The notes: generated by a model not told the origin, from the letters alone. 64,000 nucleotides of DNA from Winogradskya consettensis (GCF_018332715.1 NZ_BOQP01000004.1:62001-126000), one strand, 5' to 3'; shown: positions 18,161 through 27,478, numbered from the stretch's first letter. Made by a program: numbers and translations.

Positions 18161-18574
18161 GTGACTACCTCGTTGCAGCAGGTCGGACTGGCCGTCAAGC
18201 GCCTCCAGTGGCGCCACCACCGCGAGATGAACCGGCGGCTCACCCCGCTCGGGCTGTCGCTGGTGCAGTGGGACACCCTGCGTCACCTGGATGCCAACCC
18301 CGGGGCGTCACTGCACCAGCTGGCCGAGCTCACCTTCCAGACCGACCAGTCGATGGGCGAGCTCGCGAAGCGGATGGTCGACCGCGGCCTGATCGAGCGG
18401 GTCGACGGCGCGGGCCGCAAGGTCCAGCACCAGCTCACCCCGACCGGTTACGAGCTCCGCCGGGCCGGCGGCGAGGTGGCCGACTCCGTGCTCGCCGACA
18501 CGCTCGGCCACCTCAGCGCGGGCGAGCGCGACACCCTCCACGAGCTGCTGGTCAAGGCGACAGCCGACTCCTGA
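18161..18574 (+). CDS. MarR-family transcriptional regulator
   Basis: A 137-aa MarR winged-helix protein: the helix-turn-helix WDTLRHLDANPGASLHQLAELTF, followed by QSMGELAKRMVDRGLIERVDGAGRKVQHQLTPTG (recognition helix and wing). GTG at 18161 is the only sensible start (VTTSLQQVGLAVKRLQ). It has no clear ribosome site and may be leaderless. The protein probably binds the palindrome at 18102-18133 and represses itself and the divergent hydrolase until a phenolic or similar ligand binds (family knowledge; ligand unknown). Confidence 0.92.
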   Translation: MTTSLQQVGLAVKRLQWRHHREMNRRLTPLGLSLVQWDTLRHLDANPGASLHQLAELTFQTDQSMGELAKRMVDRGLIERVDGAGRKVQHQLTPTGYELRRAGGEVADSVLADTLGHLSAGERDTLHELLVKATADS

Positions 18575-18585
18575 CCTCCGGCCTC

Positions 18586-18634
18586 ATTGCACTCAGTGGC
18601 ATCATCGGCGTACGGTAATGCCACTGAGTGCAAT
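18586..18634. promoter_or_regulatory. 17-bp-arm inverted repeat upstream of the SDR gene
   Basis: ATTGCACTCAGTGGCAT (18586-18602) and its exact complement ATGCCACTGAGTGCAAT (18618-18634) are separated by 15 bases. Each arm itself holds the 9-bp odd palindrome CACTSAGTG. This suggests two adjacent dimer sites of a TetR-like repressor rather than a terminator, because no T-run follows. It could also act as the end of the MarR transcript. Confidence 0.75.
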
Positions 18635-18653
18635 CACGTGAGCGGAGTGAGTC

Positions 18654-19487
18654 ATGACGAACCTTCCCCCGATGGCCGGCAGGACAGCGATCATCACCGG
18701 TGCCAATTCCGGCGTCGGGCTGGCCACGGCCCGCGCACTGGCCGGGGCGGGAGCCCGGGTCGTGTCCGCCGTACGCTCCGTCGAGAAGGGCCGGGCCGCC
18801 GGGGCGACCGAGGTGCGCGAGCTCGACCTGGCCAGCCTCGACTCCGTACGCGCATTCGCCGCCGACTGGCACGACCCCGTCGACCTGCTGATCAACAACG
18901 CCGGGGTCTCGGTGCCGGAGTTCCGCCGCACCGCCGACGGCTTCGAGCTGCAGCTCGGCACCAACCACCTGGGCCACTTCGCGCTGACCAACCTGCTCCT
19001 GAAGCACGTCACCGGCCGGGTGGTGACACTGTCCTCGCAGGCGGAGCGGATGGGCCGCTTCAACTTCGACGACCCCCGCGACGAGCACCTGAGATACCGG
19101 CAGACAGCGGCGTACAACCGCTCGAAGCTGGCCAACCTGCTGTTCACCGCCGAGCTCCAGCGCCGCCTGACCGCGGCGGGCTCACCGGTCCTCGCCATGG
19201 CCGCCCACCCCGGCTACGTCGCGACCGAGATCTATGCCAACAGCGGCGCCGTCACCAAGCTCATGACCCGCCTCCTGGCGCAGAGCCCCGACGACGGCGC
19301 GCTCCCGACCCTCTACGCGGCCACGGCAGACCTGCCGGGCAACAGTTTCACCGGCCCGAGCCGTTTCGCGCACATGATCGGCGCCCCCGAGCTCATCAAC
19401 CGCTCCGCGGCCGCCCGCGACCCGGAACTGGCCCGGCGGCTCTGGACGCTCTCCGAGGAGCTCACCGAGACGAGCTTCCCGCTGTAG
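18654..19487 (+). CDS. Short-chain dehydrogenase/reductase
   Basis: A 277-aa [18 protein letters not shown] cofactor loop, [13 protein letters not shown], catalytic serine in [10 protein letters not shown] and YNRSK in place of YxxxK. The overall pattern ([21 protein letters not shown]) matches the retinol-dehydrogenase/light-dependent protochlorophyllide-reductase-like group of SDRs that reduce or oxidise hydrophobic carbonyls. ATG 18654. A strong inverted repeat at 18586-18634 lies just upstream. Its 3' end overlaps the convergent XRE gene by 26 bp. Confidence 0.92.
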   Translation: MTNLPPMAGRTAIITGANSGVGLATARALAGAGARVVSAVRSVEKGRAAGATEVRELDLASLDSVRAFAADWHDPVDLLINNAGVSVPEFRRTADGFELQLGTNHLGHFALTNLLLKHVTGRVVTLSSQAERMGRFNFDDPRDEHLRYRQTAAYNRSKLANLLFTAELQRRLTAAGSPVLAMAAHPGYVATEIYANSGAVTKLMTRLLAQSPDDGALPTLYAATADLPGNSFTGPSRFAHMIGAPELINRSAAARDPELARRLWTLSEELTETSFPL

Positions 19488-20319
19488 CGGCCATCGCGAG
19501 CAGGCGCAGGGCGTCGTGCGAGGCGGTGCCGGGTTCGGCGGTGTACGCCAGGAGCACCAGCCCCGGGTCGGCGCCGAGGTCCATGGTCTCGTACGACAGG
19601 GTCAGGTCCCCGACGACGCCGTGGTGGAAGCGCTTGTCGCCGGTGCGGTGCAGCCGGACGTTGTGCGCCGCCCACCGGGTGCGGAAGGCGTCGCTGCGGG
19701 TGGACAGCTCGCCGATGAGGTTCGACAGGTCACGGTCGTAGGGGTTGGCGCCGGCCGTGGAGCGCAGGGTCGCCACGGCGTCGTCGGCGGTCCGGTCCCA
19801 GTCCGGGAAGAACGCGGGGCCGCGCGGGTTCAGGAAGCCGAAGTGGGCGAGGTTGCCCGGCTGTTCGCGGTGGTCGAGGACCTCGGCGTAGAGGGCGCGG
19901 CCGAGGTGGTTGACCGCGAGGATGTCCATGCGCCCGTTCACGATCGCGGCGGGTGCCTCGGTCATCGCGTCGAGCAGCCGCTGCAGCGCGGGCCGGACCT
20001 CCCGGACGGCGGGACGGCGGCGCCTGGCCGGGGTGGTGTTCGCCGTCCGGGCCAGGTCGTGCAGGTGGGCATGCTCGGCCTCGTCGAGGTACAGCACCCG
20101 GGCGATGGCGTCCAGCACGGGCTCGGACACGCCCTGCAGGTTGCCGCGCTCGAGCCGGTTGTAGTAGTCGACGCTGACCCCGGCCAGCAGCGCCACCTCC
20201 TCGCGGCGCAGTCCCGGCACGCGCCGCCGCCCGCCGTACGCGGGAAGCCCCGCCCGTTGCGGGGTGATCCTGGCACGGCGGGACGTCAGGAACTCCCGGA
20301 TGTCCTGCTGCAACGTCAT
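19462..20319 (-). CDS. XRE-family regulator with MmyB-like ligand domain
   Basis: A 285-aa regulator. The N-terminal helix-turn-helix ([29 protein letters not shown]) is followed by the MmyB-like sensor domain ([48 protein letters not shown], [35 protein letters not shown]). These proteins commonly control neighbouring oxidoreductases. ATG 20319. It is convergent with the SDR gene with a 26-bp overlap, so the two 3' ends are intertwined. The SDR is a plausible target. Confidence 0.93.
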   Translation of the reverse strand: MTLQQDIREFLTSRRARITPQRAGLPAYGGRRRVPGLRREEVALLAGVSVDYYNRLERGNLQGVSEPVLDAIARVLYLDEAEHAHLHDLARTANTTPARRRRPAVREVRPALQRLLDAMTEAPAAIVNGRMDILAVNHLGRALYAEVLDHREQPGNLAHFGFLNPRGPAFFPDWDRTADDAVATLRSTAGANPYDRDLSNLIGELSTRSDAFRTRWAAHNVRLHRTGDKRFHHGVVGDLTLSYETMDLGADPGLVLLAYTAEPGTASHDALRLLAMAATAGSSSR

Positions 20320-20365
20320 GCCCGCAGGCTATTTCACTTGCAGCAGGACAACCCAGGCCCTGGCA

Positions 20366-20779
20366 TTACACCCGTACGGCGCCGGCGGCGGACCGGGCGT
20401 AGAAGGCCGCGAGCTCCTCGGGGTTCTTGAGGAACACGTCGATCCTGCGCACGGTGTCGCCGTCGACCTCGTGGAGCTCGATCATCGTGATCGGCAGCTT
20501 CTCGCCGGTGGTGTGGGCGGTGAGCGTCCCGGTGAGCCGCCCGATGACGCCGGACCCGCCCTCGTAGACGTCGAAGTCGGTGATCTCGACAATCGCGTGA
20601 CCCATCATGACGCCGAGAATCGACTGCACGAACACGTCCCGCCCGTGATGCGTGCCCCCGTAGGGCAGGGCGAGCGGCTCGTCGACGACGACGTCCGGAT
20701 CCAGCCGGGCGAGGACGCCGGCGACGTCGCCCGTGCTCAGAGCCTGGTACAACTCTCGGACGACCTGGTTGTGCGACAT
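20366..20779 (-). CDS. SnoaL-like NTF2-fold protein
   Basis: A 137-aa SnoaL-like polyketide-cyclase/NTF2-fold protein: VVRELYQALSTGDVAGVLARLDPDVVVDEP, GRDVFVQSILGVM, HTTGEKLPITMIELHEVDGDTVRRIDVFLKNPEEL. ATG 20779 has a strong CGGAGGAAA site. Such proteins act as small-molecule isomerases or cyclases, or as epoxide-hydrolase-like enzymes. No partner polyketide genes are nearby, so the substrate is unknown. It runs in the same direction as the XRE gene, 46 bp away. Confidence 0.88.
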   Translation of the reverse strand: MSHNQVVRELYQALSTGDVAGVLARLDPDVVVDEPLALPYGGTHHGRDVFVQSILGVMMGHAIVEITDFDVYEGGSGVIGRLTGTLTAHTTGEKLPITMIELHEVDGDTVRRIDVFLKNPEELAAFYARSAAGAVRV

Positions 20780-20873
20780 GACTTTCCTCCGGGGATGTCG
20801 GGGGTGCTGCTGTGCCTCCATTACGCCCGCCCGGACCGCCCCGGAGAAGGTCACGCTTTTCCAGGTACTGCCA

Positions 20874-21381
20874 CTACACGGATCCGGGAGCGTCGCCGAC
20901 GAGCCCCCGGCCGACGTCGACGATCGCCGGGTCGCTGTGCTGCCAGATCATCTTTCCGGTGGCCGCGTCCTCGATCAGGTTGAAGCCCTTGTTGCCCTGC
21001 CGGTTCTTCATGAAGGCGACGAGACTGGGGTGTACGCCGTCCAGGTACCCGATCCCGAACCGCGCGTACAGCGGCCCGCCACGTGACGAGCACCTCGGTC
21101 CTGCTCTTGCGCACCGCGACAACGCCCCGCCCCAGGTTCTCCGTCAACCGCCCGGTGCCCGGTGAACTGCTGGGCTTCGCCGGCTCGGCGGTGGTGGGCT
21201 TTCCCGGCGACGGCTTGCCGGTCCGCGGGGGCGTCCCGGCGGGTGCGGCGGTCGCGGGGGCGGAGGGCTCCGGCGCCGCGACGTTCTCCTGCTTCTTGCA
21301 CCCCGTCGGCGCCACGGCCGCGGTCAGCAGCACCGCCGCGCCGGCACCCGTCCTGGTCCTCGATATCGTTTCCCTTCCCAT
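20874..21381 (-). pseudogene. Remnant of a secreted PL11-type rhamnogalacturonan lyase
   Basis: Decayed gene. The start survives as a lipoprotein signal (ATG 21381; AAVLLTAAVAPTGCKK), a Pro/Ser-rich linker (to about 21150) and the opening of the enzyme, LTENLGRGVVAVRKSRTEVLVTWR, which matches the PL11 RGVVAV...VSWRLLGTD start. The frame then shifts and a large internal part is missing. What remains in the next frame is GYLDGVHPSLVAFMKNRQGNKGFNLIEDAATGKMIWQHSDP and DVGRGLVGD, the C-terminal-side PL11 motif (normally ATGxxxW...DVGRG). Family length is about 600 aa, against roughly 165 codons here. It fits a once active pectin-degradation function next to the GH54 and FGGY genes. Confidence 0.8.
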
Positions 21382-21564
21382 TCCTGGCTGATTCCGGGGG
21401 CAGACTCCAGGAATTGACTCAAGCAATAGTAAACGCGGCGGCAATGGAGGATTTGAGTAGCCCACCCGTATCCATAAACGCAGGTAGGACCGGTGTGAGA
21501 AAGTCCGCACGGAAAAATTGATATGACCGGAGGCGTAGGCTCTCGCAGCTTTTCGCGACATTGT

Positions 21565-21594
21565 TTGACAACCGGTCCGCGCCAAATCTAATGT
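21565..21594 (+). promoter_or_regulatory. Sigma-70-like promoter of the sigma/DUF1566 gene
   Basis: TTGACA at 21565-21570 and TAATGT at 21589-21594 with an 18-base spacer, about 40 bases before the ATG at 21633, in an AT-richer intergenic stretch. Confidence 0.6.
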
Positions 21595-21632
21595 CAGCGC
21601 GCCCCCATTTGTCGAGGTGTGGAAGAGGGCGG

Positions 21633-23471
21633 ATGAGCAGGCACACCGGCGGCGACCGCATGGTCCGGGCCGCCCAGCGCGGTGACCGCAAGGCGCAGGA
21701 GCAGCTCGCCCGGGCGTACCTGCCGCTGGTCTACAACGTCGCCGGGCGGGCGCTCGGTGGCGATCCCGACGTGGACGACGTCGTGCAGGAGGTCATGCTC
21801 CAGGTCATCCGCAACCTGGCGGCGCTGCGCCGGCCGGAGAGCATCCGCGCCTGGATCCTGACGATCACGCTGCACGCCGTCGACCTGCACCAGCAACGCG
21901 GGGCCGCCATCCGCACGGTCCCCGTGGACGACCGGCCCGGCGCGGTCACCGACTTCGAGGAGCTGGCCATCCTTCGCCTGGACCTGTCCGGACAGCGCCG
22001 CCACGTCGCGGAAGCCGCCCGCTGGCTCGACGCCGAGGAGCGCTCGGTGCTGGCACTGTGGTGGCAGGAGACCGCGGGTCAGCTCACCCGGGGCGAGCTG
22101 GCCGACGCGCTCGGCACGACCACGGCGTACGCGGGGGTCCGGGTGCAGCGCATGCGCACCCAGCTCGACCGGGGCCGGGCCATCGTCGTCGCCCTCGACG
22201 CGGGCGTGCGCTGCCCCGGGCTGGAGATCGCCGCAACGGGCTGGGACGGGCGGCCAGGTCCGCTGTGGCGCAAACGGCTCGACCGGCACGTCCGCGACTG
22301 CCGTACGTGCCTGGGTCACTCGCAGGGCCAGATCGCCCCCGAACGACTCCTTGCCGGCTGCGCGCTGCTCCCGGTCCCCGGCCACCTCACCGCAGCGGTC
22401 CTGGCCCAGCTCAGAGCCACCCCCAACCCGACGACCACCCGGACCGTACGCGTGAACCACGTCGCCGCCTCCGTCACCGCAGCTGTTGTCGTTGCCGCGG
22501 CCGCGCTGGTGGCGTACACACAGCTTCCCGGTTCTGAACACCCCGTGGCGCAGACAGCCGCGTCGCCCGGCCCGGCCCCGACGACGCCGCGGCCCTCGAC
22601 GCCACCGAAGCCCTCGAAGTCCGCCGGCCCCGAGCCCGCCGCCGCCCCCACCAGGACGAAGCAGACGTGCGGCGCGGGCCTGGCGAAGGCGTGGGCGAGC
22701 TGGCCGATGCCCCGCACCGGCAGGGCGAGCTACACCAACCTCGGTGACGGCACGGTCCGCGACAAGATCACCTGCCTCGTCTGGCAGCGCAAACCCGCAC
22801 CCCGGACCTATACGTACGCCGAGGCGAAGCAGTACTGCGCGGGCCTGAACCTCGCCGGCGACGGCTGGCACCTGCCGAGCCGCGTCGAACTGACGTCGAT
22901 CACCGACCTGAGCCGCGACAACCCCGCCATCGACGAGACCGCGTTCCCCGGCACCCCGCCCCGCTTCTTCTGGACCTCGTCACCGTGGGCCGTCACCAAG
23001 GCCCCGGCCCGGGCCTGGATCATCAACTTCTACGAGGGCCTGACCAGCAACAACGCGGACCAGACCGGAAAATTCAACGTCCGTTGCGTACGCTCGGAGC
23101 CCGGCAGCGGCCGCCCTCGGTACAGGGTCAGCACGGGTCAGGTGCTCGACCCCGCGACCGGCCTGACCTGGCAGCGGGCGATCTCCCCCGCCATGCCGCC
23201 CGAGAACGCGACCGGCTACTGCGCGAAGCTCACCCTCGGCGGCCACGAGTGGCGGCTGCCCAGCGTCCAGGAGCTCGCCACCACCGTCGACGAGTCCCGC
23301 GTGGCGCCCGCCATCGACGTCACCGCGTTCCCCGGCACCGCCGAGGACGCCAGATACTGGTCCGCCACCCGCCCGTCACCCGACCCGTCCCTGCGCTGGT
23401 CCCTCAACTACGACGACGGTTTCACGACCTATCGCGCCGCCGGCTCCGGTTACGCCAGGTGCGTCCGATAG
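21633..23471 (+). CDS. ECF-like sigma factor fused to membrane anchor and two DUF1566 (Lcl) domains
   Basis: A 612-aa fusion. Residues about 8-85 are sigma region 2 (QEQLARAYLPLVYNVAGRALG, DVDDVVQEVMLQVIRNL, IRAWILTITLHAV). Residues about 115-175 are region 4 (RSVLALWWQETAGQLTRGELADALGTTTAYAGVRVQRMR). A short RLDRHVRDCRTCL patch recalls an anti-sigma zinc finger. One transmembrane helix follows (VTAAVVVAAAALVAYTQL, about 280-297), then a Pro/Thr/Lys linker, and two DUF1566-type domains (YAEAKQYCAGLNLAGDGWHLPSRVELTSI; GYCAKLTLGGHEWRLPSVQEL). This puts an RNA-polymerase-binding module inside and a lectin-like sensor outside on one chain. ATG 21633 follows GGAAGAGGG. Function is inferred as membrane-tethered signalling. 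Confidence 0.88.
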   Translation: MSRHTGGDRMVRAAQRGDRKAQEQLARAYLPLVYNVAGRALGGDPDVDDVVQEVMLQVIRNLAALRRPESIRAWILTITLHAVDLHQQRGAAIRTVPVDDRPGAVTDFEELAILRLDLSGQRRHVAEAARWLDAEERSVLALWWQETAGQLTRGELADALGTTTAYAGVRVQRMRTQLDRGRAIVVALDAGVRCPGLEIAATGWDGRPGPLWRKRLDRHVRDCRTCLGHSQGQIAPERLLAGCALLPVPGHLTAAVLAQLRATPNPTTTRTVRVNHVAASVTAAVVVAAAALVAYTQLPGSEHPVAQTAASPGPAPTTPRPSTPPKPSKSAGPEPAAAPTRTKQTCGAGLAKAWASWPMPRTGRASYTNLGDGTVRDKITCLVWQRKPAPRTYTYAEAKQYCAGLNLAGDGWHLPSRVELTSITDLSRDNPAIDETAFPGTPPRFFWTSSPWAVTKAPARAWIINFYEGLTSNNADQTGKFNVRCVRSEPGSGRPRYRVSTGQVLDPATGLTWQRAISPAMPPENATGYCAKLTLGGHEWRLPSVQELATTVDESRVAPAIDVTAFPGTAEDARYWSATRPSPDPSLRWSLNYDDGFTTYRAAGSGYARCVR

Positions 23472-23497
23472 CGCCGTTCCCATAGACTGCGGTCACC

Positions 23498-24278
23498 ATG
23501 GAATCCATCGACACCTCGACGGCCCATCCCGCCCGCCGGTACAACTACTGGCTCGGCGGGAAGGACAATTTCGCCGCCGACCGGGCCTCCGGGGACGCCA
23601 TCGCGGCCGCTTTCCCGACGACCCGGATGGCGGTCATCGAGAACAGGCAATTCCTGAGCCGCGCGGTGACCCACCTGACCCGGGACGCCGGCATCCGCCA
23701 GTTCCTGGACATCGGCACCGGCCTGCCGAGCGCGGACAACACCCACGAGGTCGCGCAGGCCATCGCCCCGGACGCCCGCATCGTCTACGTCGACAACGAC
23801 CCGCTCGTGCTGACCCACGCCCGCGCGCTGCTGACCGGCACCCCGGCCGGGGCGACCGCCTACCTGCACGCCGACCTGCGCGAGCCGGAGCGCATCCTGG
23901 CCGACCCGCAGCTGGCCGAGGTCCTCGACCTGACGCAGCCGGTCGCGCTCATGCTGGTGGCGGTGCTGCACTTCGTGGCCGAGTCCGACGACCCGTACGC
24001 CAAGGTCGCCCACCTGCTCGACGCCCTGCCCACCGGCCCTGAGCCACGGCACCAACGACTTCATGGACCCGGCCACCCGCGCGGCGCTTGACGAGGCCGA
24101 GGGGCCGGCCGGCGGCTTCCACGCCCGCGGCCGGGACCGGATCGAACGCTTCGTCACCGGCCTGGACCTGCTCCCGCCCGGCATCGTCCCGCTTGCCGAG
24201 TGGCGCACCGAGACCGCGCCGCCGCAACGCCCGGCCGCCGCGGATATCGCGCAGTACGCGGTCGTCGCCCGGGTGTAG
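23498..24278 (+). pseudogene. DUF574 (PF04672) SAM-dependent methyltransferase, frameshifted
   Basis: It begins normally (ATG 23498; ARRYNYWLGGKDNFAADR, RQFLDIGTGLPSADNTHE, RIVYVDNDPLVLTHARAL, VALMLVAVLHFV). At about 24036, LLDALPTG runs straight into a different frame that continues with LSHGTNDFMDPATRAALDEA, ending at 24278. Comparison with the intact homologue at 53151 (LAPGSYLVISHATHEL) shows that the codons for the SYLA-type strand are missing, i.e. a deletion of about 11 bases, or 11 plus a multiple of three. This truncates the reading frame at 24091. Either a real pseudogene or a sequence error; the missing codons favour a genuine small deletion. Confidence 0.82.
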
Positions 24279-24321
24279 TCGGCACCGGGCTGACCTCGCG
24301 CGGCCGGCTCTGAGGTAGAAC

Positions 24322-25944
24322 ATGTTCATGACTGACTCGGATGTACGACCGCCGGCCGACTTGCGCGAGGCGATTGAGCAGGGTCGCACCGCGCTCGGGA
24401 TCGAGCTGGGGTCGACCCGGATCAAGGCCGTGCTGACCGGCCCGGACCACGCGGCGATCGCCGTCGGCACCCACGACTGGGAGAACCAGTTCGTCGACCG
24501 CACCTGGACCTACTCGCTCGACGCGATCTGGTCGGGGCTGCAGGCCTGTTACGCGTCGCTGGCTTCGGACGTCAAGGAAAAGCACGGCACCGAGTTGCGT
24601 ACGCCCGGAGCGCTCGGCGTCTCGGCGATGATGCACGGTTACCTCGCGTTCGACACGGACGGCGAGCTGCTGACGCCGTTCCGGACGTGGCGCAACACCA
24701 ACACCGGGGACGCCGCGGAGGCGCTGAGCGAGCTCTTCGCGTACAACATCCCGCACCGCTGGAGCATCGCCCACCTGTACCAGGCCGTGCTGAACGGCGA
24801 GGAGCACGTCGGCCGGCTCGCGCACCTGACCACGCTCGCGGGCTACGTGCACTGGAAGCTGAGCGGCGAGCAGATCCTCGGCACCGGCGACGCCAGCGGC
24901 GTGTTCCCCATCGACGTCACCACCGGCGGCTACAACACCCGCATGCTGACCCAGTTCGACGACCTGGTCGACGGCCGCGGCGTCCCGCTGAAGCTGGCTG
25001 AGCTGCTCCCCGCCGTACGCCCCGCGGGTGAGCCCGCCGGCACGCTCACCGCAACCGGCGCGACCCTGCTCGACCCCACCGGCACCCTGCAGCCCGGCGC
25101 CGTGATGTGCCCGCCCGAGGGCGACGCCGGCACCGGCATGGTCGCCACGAACTCCGTCGCCCGCCGCACCGGCAACGTCAGCGCAGGCACCAGCATCTTC
25201 GCCATGGTCGTCCTCGACGGCGAGCTCAGCCGCGTCCACCCCGAGATCGACCTCGTCACCACCCCCGCCGGCGACCTCGTCGCGATGGTCCACTGCAACA
25301 ACGGCGCCAGCGAGCTGAACGCCTGGGCCGGCCTCTTCGCCGAATTCGCCACCGCCCTCGGCGTTTCCGCGGACAGCAACACCGTCTTCGAAACCCTGTT
25401 CCGCGCGGCCCTTCTCGGCGCCCCCGACGGCGGCGGCCTGATGGCCTTCAACAACCTCTCCGGCGAACCCATCACCAAACTCCACGAGGGCCGCCCCCTC
25501 TTCCTGCGCGAACCGGGCAGCACCCTCAGCCTGGCATCGTTCATGCGCACCCAGCTCTACGCCGCCCTCGCCACCCTCCGCATCGGCATGGACGTCCTGC
25601 AAAAGTCAGAATCGGTCAAACTCGACCGCATGTACGCCCACGGCGGCCTCTTCAAAACCGAAGGCGTCGCCCAGAACCTCCTCGCCGCCGCCATCAACAC
25701 CCCCGTCTCCGTCGGCAACCTCGCCGCCGAGGGCGGAGCCTGGGGCATCGCCGTCCTCGCCGCCTTCTCGGCCACCCGCACCGAGTCCCAGACCCTCGAC
25801 ACGTTCCTGACCACCTCGGTCTTCGCGGACGCCCAGCTCAACACCGCCGACCCCGACCCGGCCGACGTGGCCGGCTTCGACGCCTTCATGCAGCGCTACA
25901 TCACCGCCCTCCCCATCCAACAGGCCGCCGTCGACCACAGCTGA
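24322..25944 (+). CDS. FGGY-family carbohydrate kinase
   Basis: A 540-aa sugar kinase of the FGGY group (xylulokinase/ribulokinase/gluconokinase relatives). The N-terminal phosphate-loop GIELGSTRIKAVLTG, the sugar-site SAMMHGYLAFD and RTWRNTNTG, and the C-terminal ATPase loops NVSAGTSIF and MYAHGGLFKTEGVAQNLLAAAINTPV are all present. The precise pentose or hexose cannot be fixed from sequence. Neighbouring arabinofuranosidase and pectin-lyase genes suggest a plant-polymer sugar (inference). ATG 24322 has GAGGT 5 bases upstream; ATG 24331 is a second option. A strong hairpin follows the stop. Confidence 0.92.
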   Translation: MFMTDSDVRPPADLREAIEQGRTALGIELGSTRIKAVLTGPDHAAIAVGTHDWENQFVDRTWTYSLDAIWSGLQACYASLASDVKEKHGTELRTPGALGVSAMMHGYLAFDTDGELLTPFRTWRNTNTGDAAEALSELFAYNIPHRWSIAHLYQAVLNGEEHVGRLAHLTTLAGYVHWKLSGEQILGTGDASGVFPIDVTTGGYNTRMLTQFDDLVDGRGVPLKLAELLPAVRPAGEPAGTLTATGATLLDPTGTLQPGAVMCPPEGDAGTGMVATNSVARRTGNVSAGTSIFAMVVLDGELSRVHPEIDLVTTPAGDLVAMVHCNNGASELNAWAGLFAEFATALGVSADSNTVFETLFRAALLGAPDGGGLMAFNNLSGEPITKLHEGRPLFLREPGSTLSLASFMRTQLYAALATLRIGMDVLQKSESVKLDRMYAHGGLFKTEGVAQNLLAAAINTPVSVGNLAAEGGAWGIAVLAAFSATRTESQTLDTFLTTSVFADAQLNTADPDPADVAGFDAFMQRYITALPIQQAAVDHS

Positions 25945-25951
25945 CCCCTCC

Positions 25952-25981
25952 GGCGGTACCGGATCGTCTGCCGGTACCGCC
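25952..25981 (+). terminator. Hairpin after the FGGY kinase
   Basis: GGCGGTACCGG (25952-25962) pairs perfectly with CCGGTACCGCC (25971-25981) over an 8-base loop, 8 bp after the stop. There is no T-run, as is common in high-GC actinomycetes. Confidence 0.75.
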
Positions 25982-26005
25982 ACGGTCCAGCCGAAGGAGC
26001 TCCGC

Positions 26006-27478
26006 GTGTTTCTCGGGCGGCGCACCGAGCTGTCTCTCCTGACGAAGCGGCTCGACTACATCACCCGGACCGGCAGAGGGCTCTCCGTCGCCATTCGCGG
26101 CCGCCACCAGGTCGGCAAATCGCGCCTCGCCCAAGAGCTCTGTGACCGATCCGGCCTGCCCTACCTGTATTTCACGGCGGTCAAAGGCGCATCGGTCATC
26201 CGATCAACCGGCCGATTCCTCACCGAGCTGGCCAATTCGCACCTACCGACCTCCCGAATGCCAGCGCCGGGTGACACCGGGCTCGACCCCGACGGTGCGC
26301 CACGCCCCGGTCTTCTTGGTGGCTGGGGTGACATGTTGCGTGTCCTCGCCGGGGCGTTGCCTGATCGGCCATGCATCGTCGTGCTGGACGAGTTGCCCTG
26401 GCTCAGCGAGCAGGACGAGACGTTCGACGGGCACCTGCAGGTCGTCTGGGACCGGCTCATGTCCAACCGCCCGGTCCTTCTGCTTCTACTCGGCAGCGAT
26501 CTGCACCTGATGCAACGCCTGATCGCCTACGACCGGCCCTTCTACGGCCGGGCCGACAACCTCCTGCTCGGCCCGTTGAACCTGGCCGAGACGGCCACCG
26601 TGACCGGGCTGACCGGCTCCGACGCCATCGACGCGCACCTGATCACCGGCGGCCTGCCCGGAACGTTGCTCCGCTGGCCGGCCGGGACCCCCGCTGACGA
26701 CCACCTTCGCGACCAGTGCGCCGACCCCTCATCTCCGCTGTTCACCGTGCCGGAGCAGTCCTTGGCCTCGGAATTTCCCAATCCGGATGTGGCCCGGCGG
26801 GTTCTTGAAGCGGTAGGCGGCGACGCCCGGACCTTCGCGAACATAGCGAGCACCGCCGGCAGCCGCGCCGGGGCGATCAGCTCAGGAACGCTGTCCCCCT
26901 TGCTGCGACAGCTCACGGACGACAAGCAGATCCTGACGGCCGACCAGCCACTGTCGACCAGCGCCGGCAAGCCTGCCCTGTACCGGGTTGCCGACAGTAA
27001 CCTGCGGCTCTACCTCTCCATCCTGCGTGACGTCCACACCCTTACCCAGCGTGGCCGGCCCGACGCCGGTTACTCGCTGTTCAAGAACCGATGGAGCAGT
27101 TGGCGGGGCCGGGCGGTCGAACCGCTGATCCGGATCTCGCTGGAGCAGGCGGTCATCACCGGGTCCGTTCCCTGGCCCGAGGCCCAGGCTGTCGGGGGAT
27201 GGTGGAATCGGCAGTTCAATCCGGAGATCGATCTGGTCGGTGCCGACCGGGAGCCCATTGCGACGCGGATCCACTTCTGCGGGTCGTTGAAGTGGCTCGG
27301 CACCCCGTTCGACAACCGTGACCTGCACGAGCTCCACGAGGGCGCCCGCCAGATCCCCGGGTTCGACGCCGCGCACACCGGGCTGATCGTCGTCACCCGA
27401 TCCGGCGCGGATCTGCCGGCCGATGCCGTCGACGTCGTCTGGGGTCCCGACGACGTCGTGGCGGCCTGGCAACCCTGA
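26006..27478 (+). CDS. Archaeal-type (DUF234-like) AAA ATPase
   Basis: A 490-aa P-loop ATPase. The N-terminal MFLGRRTELSLLTKRL (the usual F-x-GR-x-x-EL opening), Walker A IRGRHQVGKSRLAQEL, Walker B CIVVLDELPWLSE, sensor LLLLGSDLHLMQ and the ITGGLPGTLLRW box are typical of the ATPase group formerly called archaeal ATPase/DUF234. The C-terminal half (RVADSNLRLYLSI, FNPEIDLVGADRE, GSLKWLGTPFDNRDL) is the DUF234/restriction-endonuclease-like domain. Cellular role unknown; homologues sit in defence or mobile contexts. GTG 26006 has AAGGAG. The 3' end is convergent with the propeller gene. Confidence 0.9.
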   Translation: MFLGRRTELSLLTKRLDYITRTGRGLSVAIRGRHQVGKSRLAQELCDRSGLPYLYFTAVKGASVIRSTGRFLTELANSHLPTSRMPAPGDTGLDPDGAPRPGLLGGWGDMLRVLAGALPDRPCIVVLDELPWLSEQDETFDGHLQVVWDRLMSNRPVLLLLLGSDLHLMQRLIAYDRPFYGRADNLLLGPLNLAETATVTGLTGSDAIDAHLITGGLPGTLLRWPAGTPADDHLRDQCADPSSPLFTVPEQSLASEFPNPDVARRVLEAVGGDARTFANIASTAGSRAGAISSGTLSPLLRQLTDDKQILTADQPLSTSAGKPALYRVADSNLRLYLSILRDVHTLTQRGRPDAGYSLFKNRWSSWRGRAVEPLIRISLEQAVITGSVPWPEAQAVGGWWNRQFNPEIDLVGADREPIATRIHFCGSLKWLGTPFDNRDLHELHEGARQIPGFDAAHTGLIVVTRSGADLPADAVDVVWGPDDVVAAWQP

